Shown here: positions 45,471 through 52,486 of the stretch, piece after piece
Position numbering within the stretch: position 1 is the first letter of the stretch
How the letters are laid out: every line of letters begins with the position of its first letter
Assembly (NCBI GenBank): GCA_945925985.1
Contig: CAMELV010000001.1
Coordinates: 248,001-312,000, forward strand
Length of the DNA: 64,000 nucleotides
Origin: Comamonas sp. lk
Lineage (GTDB): Bacteria > Pseudomonadota > Gammaproteobacteria > Burkholderiales > Burkholderiaceae_C
Direction: 5' to 3'
Notes under the pieces: model-generated
The model's database searches: none
What the model was told of the DNA's origin: nothing
The model's input: the letters and a program-made list of their open reading frames with translations, nothing else
Position numbers and translations under genes: made by a program

Positions 45471-45582
45471 GATTTCGTACGAAATCAGCCAATGTACAAA
45501 ACGTACTTTCCCTGTACGAAATGGACTAATGCACAAAACGTACACTTCCAGTACGATCTGAGTAAAAGTCGTTTTCGTACGA
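45471..45582. promoter_or_regulatory. GTAC-centred operator array between the TGT-like operon and the nuclease-like gene
   Basis: A perfect 16-bp palindrome GATTTCGTACGAAATC (45471-45486), then two imperfect tandem 37-bp units (45491-45527, 45528-45564) each starting AATG(T/C)ACAAAACGTAC, then TTTTCGTACGAG overlapping the ribosome-binding site of the 331-residue gene. Seven GTAC or CGTACG-type sites in 112 bp in a divergent promoter region indicate cooperative binding of a dimeric regulator. Confidence 0.65.
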
Positions 45583-45588
45583 GGAAAT

Positions 45589-46584
45589 ATGGTTAAAGAT
45601 CTAGAGCGATCCTTCTTTAAGGGTGTCAGTGGACATTGGGCAGATAGCTCATTTGCAACTGATGAGCAATTACGAGAAGCCAGCGTTTATTACTGGTGGT
45701 GGCAGTTCGCCCGCGCTAATCCAGTGTTCTGGCACGCACGGACATCTGGCGCTGCTCTTGTCAATCCAACTTCCCAGAAATCGTTCATGGCTCTGGGTGA
45801 TCTAAAGCAGGATCTATTTGAGGATTGGTGGCGTGCAAGAGGTTTCGATGCATTCCGAGATCCCAGGGAACTCAAAGCAGTGAGGGAAATCAAAGACCCA
45901 AAGAAACTGCCCTCCAAGTACAAAGACGAAAACACCGTCCTTCTGCACGTCTCAATGATTGTTAACAGAGAAACAATCTTGAATGAGATCAAAGACATCC
46001 TGAAGGATCATCACCCTGGTAAGGACTTAAAACCGATCGATTACAGCGGTGCTGTACTCAAGCCCTACACCATGCGATATGACCCTGAGAAATTAGCCGA
46101 AACATTCCACTGCTACATCTACGCTCAGCTTTATCCGAAAGTGCAAGGATGGGTCATAGCAGATCGATTAGGCATGATGCCGGATGTGACTGTTAGGGGT
46201 TTCGACGGTCAGCTAGCGACTGTTGAAGCGAAGAAGCAGTGTGAAAAATTGAGGCAGCAGGTCCTACGAGCATTAGCAAATGCTGACTACCTTATTGAAA
46301 ACTTGCTTAAGGGTGAGTTCCCCAATCACGTCCAAATCTCAAAAGATACAAGTCCTTTTGGACTGAAGGCAGCTGCACGTAACAAGTACAAAAATGCGAT
46401 TGACCGCAAAAAAAATAGCGAGTCAGGTGAGTCCCCTTGGCATGACTGGTTGAAATCCACATTCAAAGATTACCTTCATGCACACATAGCGCAAAAAGCT
46501 CAGAGCTTTTGTGGCTTCTCAAAGAGCGTTCAAGGCAATAAACGGCTGGATGATTTCGTATCAGGCCATAGCCATTTGTGGTGA
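45589..46584 (+). CDS. PD-(D/E)XK nuclease-like protein
   Basis: 331 residues from ATG 45589 (GAGGA just upstream). A nuclease-type core is visible: Pro198-Asp199 in MMPDVTVRGFDGQ and Glu213-x-Lys215 in ATVEAKK, followed by a Gln/Arg-rich helix (LRQQVLRALANADYL), the usual PD-(D/E)XK layout. The N-terminus is Trp-rich (ASVYYWWWQF). Expressed divergently from the TGT-like/clamp-like pair across shared operators, so it could be the restriction arm of a base-modification system. Nuclease activity is inferred from the motif only. Confidence 0.65.
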   Translation: MVKDLERSFFKGVSGHWADSSFATDEQLREASVYYWWWQFARANPVFWHARTSGAALVNPTSQKSFMALGDLKQDLFEDWWRARGFDAFRDPRELKAVREIKDPKKLPSKYKDENTVLLHVSMIVNRETILNEIKDILKDHHPGKDLKPIDYSGAVLKPYTMRYDPEKLAETFHCYIYAQLYPKVQGWVIADRLGMMPDVTVRGFDGQLATVEAKKQCEKLRQQVLRALANADYLIENLLKGEFPNHVQISKDTSPFGLKAAARNKYKNAIDRKKNSESGESPWHDWLKSTFKDYLHAHIAQKAQSFCGFSKSVQGNKRLDDFVSGHSHLW

Positions 46585-47219
46585 CATCCGAAGTCCTACA
46601 CCTTGCTTAGACATTAGCTTTTTGAGCCTGTATAGGGCTAACTGTCTTAGGGCATGTAATGTATTGCTGGCAGTGATTTTTGGTGGAGAGCCTGTTGATC
46701 AATCTAGCAACTTGATAGGTAGCCTCAAACTCGTGGCATTCCATTTGTACTTTCGGCATTTTTCCTGCTGCAACAAGTAAGAGCGAACCTGCTGTTCGCT
46801 TGTGCCATCACAAAACACTATCGCTGTCGCTCTGTGTTTTGTTCAGCACATTTTTGTTTAACTATGGGAGGCCGAACACAACGCAGTTGTGTGAAGGGGT
46901 TTTAGATTGATTTAGATAGAACGAATGAGCGCACGACGGCTATAGCACGAACAAAAATGTTTGGTGCTATCAGCCGCCGTGTCGTGTATTTTGATTTGAG
47001 TATCACTTCATCTCGCTACACGCTGTAATCGAGTTGGTGGAAGACTGATGTATTGAAACTTCCAAACAGCACTAATGCTGATACTCGCGGCATCTACTTA
47101 TGCGCTAAAGACTATTACAGAAATCTTTAGCAAGTCCAGTCTCATTAGCCGTCATATTCCAAACTGGGTTTTTACACTTTATTAAAGCAGTTGTTTATCT
47201 GCTGTCGTTACCTGTTTTT
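46585..47219. other. 635-bp stretch without a convincing gene
   Basis: No plausible protein gene on either strand. It holds a series of hairpins (listed separately) in 46782-47131. The rest shows nothing I recognise. Confidence 0.6.
46782..47131. ncRNA. Candidate structured RNA (hairpin cluster)
   Basis: Five hairpins: AGCGAAC/GTTCGCT (46782-46800); ACAAAACAC/GTGTTTTGT (46810-46842); ACACAAC/GTTGTGT (46876-46892); CACGACGGCTATAGCAC with an almost complementary strand at 46964-46981 (17-bp stem, one bulge, one mismatch); and GCTAAAGA/TCTTTAGC (47104-47131). A small CAGCA/TGCTG hairpin lies between. Such density in a gene-free stretch suggests a functional RNA or recombination sites; strand and ends unknown. 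No reverse transcriptase or CRISPR gene is adjacent. Confidence 0.3.
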
Positions 47220-47558
47220 TTATGTGTTGGGTGCCTTCATGTTTGATTGTGTAAGTTTGCGGTGCTGCTTGAACAACTTACGGTTTGTGCGTGTGTGTAT
47301 GTTCATTACGCAATGACAAAAAGCATTCGTAATGCGTTGCCGTTCGCGTTTATTGTTGAACGCATCTACAAACGCTGTTAGGGAGTGAATGTCCCTGTTG
47401 GACAGCAAAGCACGGTGTTGCGTTAATAGCGTGTTTGCCATAGCTTGCGCCCTAACAACATTGAGTTTTGCAGTGTCGAATGTTTTATCGTCCAAACCTA
47501 TGTCGCGTAGCCAATCTTCTCTGAGAGCGTCATCCTTGAAGTTCTTTAATGGGTTCAT
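47220..47558 (-). CDS. Small hypothetical protein
   Basis: 112 residues from an ATG at 47558 (a longer start at 47573 adds five). Basic, helical, with an Arg/Lys-rich end (RKLFKQHRKL). The first part (LREDWLRDIGLDDKTFDTAKLNVVRAQAMANTLLTQH) looks like a real soluble helical protein. Not recognised; coding status moderately likely. Confidence 0.45.
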   Translation of the reverse strand: MNPLKNFKDDALREDWLRDIGLDDKTFDTAKLNVVRAQAMANTLLTQHRALLSNRDIHSLTAFVDAFNNKRERQRITNAFCHCVMNIHTRTNRKLFKQHRKLTQSNMKAPNT

Positions 47559-47695
47559 GCAAATATTTATCAAGACTGATATGAAAACCCATTGATATTG
47601 GTTCTGAACCAGTCAGTGGCAATCATTCCGGTTGTCCTCATACAGGTCTGAAAATACAGTTGCTTTGCGTTATTTAACAAAGAAAGGACAACGCA

Positions 47696-48130
47696 ATGGC
47701 AACTCTGACTTCCCTCAAACTGGCAGCGGTCAAACGTAGTGCAACTCAAAGCCCTGTCCAGCATCGTCGGCAAAAACTCTGCACCAAGATCGCGGAGCAA
47801 ATTCACTTGGCCAAGGCACTGAGTAGCGGTGAGACCTACGCACCCACACGCCTTAAGACTGTGACCAATGCCGCAGGCGAACGTGTGCAGGTCAATCACG
47901 CAAAACGGATGAAGCCCTGGTGGTTTACCGAGGGCGGCAAGCTCTACCTGCAAATTCGTTATGGCGCCAAGCCAATTCAACTGTCGCCCAAAGCCAATGT
48001 CATTGACGTCGGTAGCACCGATGCTTTGGTTGGTGTTCTCGAAGCAGTGCATACGGCAACAATGGCAGGGGAGTTGGATACCCAAATCGAGGCACTGTCT
48101 GGACAAATTCGCAGCGGCTTTGGCAAGTGA
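47696..48130 (+). CDS. DUF6641 family protein
   Basis: 144 residues with an AAAGGA site upstream. Matches what I recall of DUF6641: TSLKLAAVKR near the start, HRRQKLCTKIAEQIHLAKA, RVKPWW-like RMKPWWFTEGGK and a C-terminal helix AGELDTQIEALSGQIRSGF. The family is common on proteobacterial islands and plasmids; molecular role unknown. Followed by a DUF6876 gene, a frequent neighbour. Confidence 0.7.
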   Translation: MATLTSLKLAAVKRSATQSPVQHRRQKLCTKIAEQIHLAKALSSGETYAPTRLKTVTNAAGERVQVNHAKRMKPWWFTEGGKLYLQIRYGAKPIQLSPKANVIDVGSTDALVGVLEAVHTATMAGELDTQIEALSGQIRSGFGK

Positions 48131-48182
48131 ATAGGTTGATGAGTGTGTGGGCTTTGGTGCCTGCACACCGTCAATGCTGACT

Positions 48183-48548
48183 ATGACGAAGAAATCCCAA
48201 ACGCTGCTGGACAGTCTCGCCCAGTTCACGGGCACGGAACGCTACTACCGCATTAACCGCAAGTGCGTGATAACAGACGGTGCCAAGTACCTCGCAGAGG
48301 CCGCGGGTGCTTATTGGCTAATGGATACCGCTGCCAGCTACCTGTTGGAACTTGGCACCGATGATTGGTTTGTGCTGGTGCGACTTTTGGTCAATGACAG
48401 CAAGGCCATGCTGACACTGGAGGATGGCAATGGGGCTATTCGTGCTCACCAAGACATTGGCTACACGGACTTCCCCCTGCCCGAGCAGATCATTTATGCC
48501 TGCTGGGATGCAGAACATTGGGTTTTGATGTTGCCAAGCGAGTATTGA
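48183..48548 (+). CDS. DUF6876 family protein
   Basis: 121 residues from ATG 48183 (48174 also possible). Family features: LAQFTGTERYYR, TDGAKYLAEAAGAYWLMD, YTDFPLPE and the C-terminal LPSEY. Found on integrative elements and plasmids, typically in a DUF6641-DUF6876 pair as here. Function unknown. Confidence 0.7.
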   Translation: MTKKSQTLLDSLAQFTGTERYYRINRKCVITDGAKYLAEAAGAYWLMDTAASYLLELGTDDWFVLVRLLVNDSKAMLTLEDGNGAIRAHQDIGYTDFPLPEQIIYACWDAEHWVLMLPSEY

Positions 48549-48590
48549 TTTTTATACTGACGTTTCATTCGTCCAGATAAAGGGGTTTGT

Positions 48591-49796
48591 ATGTCGGTTG
48601 ATATTTCAAGACAAGAGCTATACGACCTTGTATGGTCAAAGCCCATCATGCATGCCGCCAAGCAATTTGGGATTTCTGGCTCGATGCTTGGCAGGATATG
48701 TGAGCAGCGAAATGTCCCGCGACCACCAAGAGGGTACTGGGCAAACCTTCAAGCAACTTCAGTCAAAAAAATTGGGCGCTTTACAAAACCGCCTTTGCCT
48801 AATTTGCCTGAGCCAAATCAGAATTTCAATAGCTTGATGCGTAGAGAGTATGCGGATAGGGAGGCCGCACGTACGGATGACTTCGACCCACAAGACCTCA
48901 ATGACCCGATCAAGCCTCCGCCGCCACCTCCCACTGAAAGCATTAAGGAGTTTGAGGAGCGCATTGAGGCGATCTTTCCTGAGCTACCTGCCCCAGAGAC
49001 GATCAAAACTCGTCATCCGATTGTCCAGACGCTCTTTGACTTTGACCTAACCTTGGCTGCATTGAAAAGGCGTGGAGGTTGGGACAGTCCCAATTATCAA
49101 GATGAGAAAGGCAAGATGTGCCTGGAATGGCTAAACGTGCTCATCCACAGTTTTGAGGTGCTTGGTTTTGAAGTCATCTTGAGAGGAAGGAAGCATTTTT
49201 CTTTCCAATTGAATTTTCTTGGGCATCACAAACAATTCGTCTTCTTCATCAATGAGCAAAATCCAACGCTAGTGCAGCGCAAGTACCATAAGAAGACACA
49301 GTCAATGACTTACTGTTTCAGGTGGGACCAGGAGACAGAAAAATACGCTAAGGGCAGAACGTATTACGAGTTTGAAACGATGAACCCCCAAGCCATCAAG
49401 CAAATCGTGATGGACGTGGTTAGAAAAGACGAAAACGACTACAGGTCCCGAGTTGTTTCACATTACGAATGGAAAGTAGATAGACGCAAGTACGAAATCG
49501 AATTGCGTCAATCACAACTTCAAGAGGCTGCTGAGAAAAAGCGCAAGGCCCTTGAGCAACTGCTAGCCAACAGGGAAACCTTGATGAGCTCAGCGGTTGA
49601 GGGCATGAACCATGCTGACCAGATTAGGGAGTTGATTGAGATCATGCAAGCCAAGTCCCAAGCCTCTCAGAAACCCATAAAGGACTTTGATCGATGGGTG
49701 CGATGGGCAACGCATCACGCTAATACTTTGGATCCAAGGTACATGAGTGTTCAAGGCTTTGAAGCGTGGGTGGCTAAGTTCAAGCTCAAACATTGA
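48591..49796 (+). CDS. Hypothetical protein with N-terminal HTH
   Basis: 401 residues. The first 45 residues contain a helix-turn-helix-like segment common in island proteins (ELYDLVWSKPIMHAAKQF, then GISGSMLGRICEQRNVP, PRPPRGYW). A Pro-rich linker (KPPPPPPTE) and an alpha/beta domain (150-300) follow, then a Gln/Lys-rich coiled coil (310-370). Last gene before the island's right end. Possibly DNA binding; function unknown. Confidence 0.75.
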   Translation: MSVDISRQELYDLVWSKPIMHAAKQFGISGSMLGRICEQRNVPRPPRGYWANLQATSVKKIGRFTKPPLPNLPEPNQNFNSLMRREYADREAARTDDFDPQDLNDPIKPPPPPPTESIKEFEERIEAIFPELPAPETIKTRHPIVQTLFDFDLTLAALKRRGGWDSPNYQDEKGKMCLEWLNVLIHSFEVLGFEVILRGRKHFSFQLNFLGHHKQFVFFINEQNPTLVQRKYHKKTQSMTYCFRWDQETEKYAKGRTYYEFETMNPQAIKQIVMDVVRKDENDYRSRVVSHYEWKVDRRKYEIELRQSQLQEAAEKKRKALEQLLANRETLMSSAVEGMNHADQIRELIEIMQAKSQASQKPIKDFDRWVRWATHHANTLDPRYMSVQGFEAWVAKFKLKH

Positions 49797-49852
49797 TTAA
49801 AAAATAGGCAGTTTTGCTTGCACACCCTGATGAAAGATTGAACCAAAAATCT

Positions 49853-49875
49853 TCAATAAAAACATATGGTTACGT
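49853..49875. repeat. Copy of a 23-bp interrupted repeat shared with 29566-29588
   Basis: TCAATAAAAAC and GGTTACGT separated by 4 bases, the same layout as at 29566-29588 (19 of 23 bases identical). It lies about 90 bp inside attR and may be an arm-type protein-binding site. Confidence 0.35.
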
Positions 49876-49915
49876 GCAGCTATACTTCCACAAAAATTTC
49901 CACGGTAGGGTTGAG

Positions 49916-49954
49916 GCCGCCGCAAACCCCCGTGTTTATTGGGGTCCTAGCGGC
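49916..49954. other. Hairpin next to attR
   Basis: GCCGC/GCGGC and ACCCC/GGGGT form two stacked 5-bp helices around a 10-nt loop (CGTGTTTATT), ending 8 bp before the attR core. No T-run follows, so it is not a classical terminator; it may be a recognition structure. Confidence 0.4.
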
Positions 49955-49962
49955 TCGGTCTG

Positions 49963-50007
49963 CTCATAATCCTTTGGTCGAGTGTTCAAGTCACTCACGC
50001 CCTACCA
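49963..50007 (+). pseudogene. attR core and host tRNA(CAT) 3' half
   Basis: The core CTCATAA (49963-49969) is followed by anticodon-stem strand TCCTT, a short variable loop, T arm (GAGTG/CACTC with loop TTCAAGT), acceptor ACGCCCT and encoded ACCA. It completes the 5' half at 25959. Upstream bases (GGTCTG) do not restore a tRNA 5' half, so no functional tRNA is regenerated on this side. Confidence 0.92.
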
Positions 50008-50112
50008 TTTTTGTGTCCAAAATCGCACCCTACCCAAACAAGCTTTTGCTCTTGTATTCATAGCTAAAGCCATAGGTGCCAAAAGGGCTAGCGGCTGATT
50101 TGGCTTGTAAAT

Positions 50113-50316
50113 TCATGGGTATTGGCGGGCCGCATGCATCACGGCCAATGCGGTTACGGTGGTTTCAGTTTGTTGAAGCAGCACGATGTAGTTCGGGTGG
50201 GCAACCAGCTCCATCGTGCCAGCCACGCGTCCGAGTCGCCGGGGAAAGTTGTGATCGGCCAGTTGTTCAAGGTCGAGATGAAACTGCTCGGTTTTGACGA
50301 CATGCAGCTTTCCCAT
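50113..50316 (-). pseudogene. Shortened ParE/RelE-family toxin gene
   Basis: 67 residues against about 95 in the family. The start (HVVKTEQFHLDLEQLADH) and the end (RRLGRVAGTMELVAHPNYIVLLQQ, ALAVMHAARQYP) fit ParE, but the middle helix region is missing, as from an in-frame deletion. It begins directly after the antitoxin-like gene. Probably inactive; a compact functional toxin is less likely. Confidence 0.55.
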
Positions 50317-50781
50317 TTATGCGCCTGCTTTGGTTTCCAGGGCCAATACTTGGGCGCGCAATGCCGCGCGTCGAGCGTTCACTTCCTCATCGCTGAGAAT
50401 CCGGTTCGTCCCGTCCGCTAGGCCCTGTAGCGCTGCACTTGCCTTAGCGCGAAACCAGCGGTCGTAGTCTGCTGCCTCGTGCGCGGCTTTGAGGGCGGCA
50501 CTGCGGTCGGGGCGTGTTGTTTTCTCCAGAGCGCGGTCTTCCGGCCGCCACTGGCTGGCGTCAATGTGGCATTCGTTCCAGCCAGTGCTGCGCAGCACTT
50601 GCAAGGCCTTGCGCGGATCGGCAAAGCGACGCGGCTGTTTGCGCGAGGTGACCAAAATGGCCTCGTCGCGCAGGGTTTGCACGCTGACGACAAAGGCCGC
50701 GCCGTCACCGCGCAGGGTGATGCCGGTCACACCGCCGGCCAGTGTGGTGGCTTTGAGTTGCTCAAGGTTCAGGGTGTGCAT
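50317..50781 (-). CDS. Antitoxin-like protein
   Basis: 154 residues. The C-terminal part (AADYDRWFRAKASAALQGLAD...ILSDEEVNARRAAL) resembles antitoxins found with ParE/RelE toxins; the N-terminal half (TLAGGVTGITLRGDGAAFVVS) resembles other plasmid-stabilisation partners. Its stop codon abuts the toxin-like start, the usual antitoxin-toxin order. With the toxin shortened this may be a relic pair. Confidence 0.6.
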   Translation of the reverse strand: MHTLNLEQLKATTLAGGVTGITLRGDGAAFVVSVQTLRDEAILVTSRKQPRRFADPRKALQVLRSTGWNECHIDASQWRPEDRALEKTTRPDRSAALKAAHEAADYDRWFRAKASAALQGLADGTNRILSDEEVNARRAALRAQVLALETKAGA

Positions 50782-50890
50782 GGTGGGCCTTTGCGGGTGA
50801 GAGTGGGCACGGGGCGATCAAAAATGGCATTTACTGCATCTTAACAATTAAGAGCTATGCAAATAACAGTTGTTTGACACTGTTCGACGC

Positions 50891-51382
50891 CTAAGCCTCT
50901 TGGCTCAGCATGGCTTCCAGCGCTTTCATGCCGCTGGCAATCTCGGCCTCCAGCACGGCCAGCTTGGCCAAGATTTCTTGGGGCGGCAGATGCTCGCGGG
51001 CCGCGTGCACCACCTCTTTGCAGCGGTTGATGGACAGGTCGTGGTCGTTGCCGGCAATGTCTGCTTTGGGTACGAAAAAGCTTTGGTCGGTGCGGCTGCG
51101 CTGCAGTGCGCTGCTGTGGCGCTGGCCCCGGCGCGCCAGCACGTCGGGCAGGTTGTTTTTGGTGTGCTCTGCTTCTGATAGCAAACTATGCCCGTCCTGC
51201 AAGGGCTGGAGGCCGATTTTGTCCTTAGGCAGCAGGGGTTGGTGTTTGTCGTCGAGGCTCCAGCCGTCGGCCTTCGTGTCGTAAAGTTATACGGTGTGAG
51301 TACCGCTCGAGTTGGTTTTGGTCAACAGCAGTATGGGCGTGGACACGCCGGCGTAGGGCTTGAACACGCCCGGGGGCAGGGG
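50891..51382 (-). pseudogene. hsdM: Type I restriction methylase (HsdM) C-terminal remnant
   Basis: On the minus strand the HsdM end is readable: LPPGVFKPYAGVSTPILLLTK, then an in-frame TAA at 51289-51287, then LYDTKADGWSLDDK, TKNNLPDVLARRGQRHSS and YDLSINR-like DHDLSINRCKEVV to a normal end. The catalytic part and hsdS/hsdR are absent. Between 51382 and 51500 no clear homology is seen. A decayed restriction locus beside the tRNA site. Confidence 0.75.
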
Positions 51383-51577
51383 TGGGCCTGGCGGAGCCGT
51401 CGCTGCCGGCGCAAAGCTTTTGAAGCTTGACTGGCGCAGAAACTGCGAGTGGGTCACCACCGCACCAACGCCAAGCTGACCCGGCCGGCCGATTTATGGT
51501 CAATCAAAATTCAGCACCCCGGTCAAATCCGCTATCCTTGAGCCTGTTTAAACACAGCACGTCCTGCGCCATCACTT

Positions 51578-52447
51578 GTGTCAGACCCCCACCCCGCACG
51601 CCATTTCGACAGAGAAGATAAACGCACGTTCCTCCAAAAACTGGCTGAATTTATCCACCCGGGCCCGGACTCAACAGCGGAGCTGATCGAGACCTTGGCG
51701 GATGCCGAGGAGAACAACATCATTGGCGCGGAATCACGACTCATGCTGGAGGGCGTGATCCGCATGGCGGATATGACTGCCGGCGACGTGATGGTGCCGG
51801 CGACGCGCATGGACCTGGTGAATATTGATGAGCCGTACGATGCGTTGCTGCATGTCGTCATCGACACCGCACACTCCCGTTTCCCCGTTTATGACGGTGA
51901 GCGAGAGAACATCATAGGAATCCTGATGGCCAAGGACCTGCTGAAGCTGCAGCGGGCGCCTCAACTCAACATTCGTGCTTTGTTGCGACCGGCAGTGTTC
52001 GTCCCGGAAACCAAAGGCCTCAACGACCTGTTGCGAGAGTTCCGGGGCAACCGAAACCATTTGGCGATCGTGATCGATGAGTTTGGTCGGGTCGCTGGTC
52101 TGATCACCATTGAGGACGTGCTCGAGCAGATTGTGGGCGAGATTGAAGATGAGTTCGACATCGCCGAGGATGAGGGGGATATTTTTGGCCTTGCCGACCG
52201 CACGTACCGCGTCAGTGGCGACACCGCCATTGAGCGAGTCAACGACGCATTTGGCGTCACACTAAACACCAGTGACCGCGAGGAGCAATTCGATACTGTT
52301 GGCGGACTGATTGCACACGAAATGGGCCACGTGCCGAAACGCGGGGAGCGCCATGAGATGGCTGGCCTGAACTTTGTCGTTCTCCATACCAAAGGCGGTG
52401 CTGTGAAATGGTTCAAGGTGTCGCCGATTGCGTCCGACCCGACCTGA
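51578..52447 (+). CDS. corC: CorC/HlyC family protein with CBS domains
   Basis: 289 residues from a GTG start (VSDPHPARHFDREDKR). Two CBS domains (about 70-190; DVMVPATRMDLV, ARLLRPAVFVPETKGLNDLLREF-like region, GLITIEDVLEQIVGEIEDE) and a CorC_HlyC C-terminal domain (residues 205-285). Formerly linked with Mg/Co efflux; in proteobacteria it nearly always precedes lnt, as here with 39 bp between. Confidence 0.92.
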   Translation: MSDPHPARHFDREDKRTFLQKLAEFIHPGPDSTAELIETLADAEENNIIGAESRLMLEGVIRMADMTAGDVMVPATRMDLVNIDEPYDALLHVVIDTAHSRFPVYDGERENIIGILMAKDLLKLQRAPQLNIRALLRPAVFVPETKGLNDLLREFRGNRNHLAIVIDEFGRVAGLITIEDVLEQIVGEIEDEFDIAEDEGDIFGLADRTYRVSGDTAIERVNDAFGVTLNTSDREEQFDTVGGLIAHEMGHVPKRGERHEMAGLNFVVLHTKGGAVKWFKVSPIASDPT

Positions 52448-52486
52448 AGGGCAACCGCGCCCGTTGAACATGCCACGGCAGCGCGC

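Larger units (their letters stand above)
25991..49969. mobile_element. Integrative genomic island in a CAT-anticodon tRNA gene
   Basis: About 24 kb bounded by direct copies of CTCATAA (25991-25997 and 49963-49969) that coincide with the split tRNA. Base composition is markedly more A/T-rich than the flanks. It carries a tyrosine integrase 1.4 kb from the left end, a second recombinase, an excisionase-like HTH protein, two restriction/modification-like modules and many unknown genes. No conjugation genes or phage structural genes are recognisable, so it is either a mobilisable or satellite-like island or has lost transfer functions. Confidence 0.9.

Noticed and set aside
46782..47131. CRISPR array, integron attC array or retron ncRNA
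   Set aside because: The hairpins are not direct repeats with spacers, lack attC core sequences, and there is no Cas, integron integrase or reverse transcriptase gene.
49898..50007. A restored tRNA at the island's right end
   Set aside because: Bases before the right CTCATAA do not pair with the anticodon or acceptor strands of the 3' half, despite a GTAGGG segment nearby.
49866..50063. Small ORF spanning attR
   Set aside because: It reads across the island boundary and tRNA half, has no similarity to any family and no ribosome-binding site.
50113..50316. Intact ParE toxin
   Set aside because: About 28 residues shorter than the family with the middle missing, so I list it as probably inactive.
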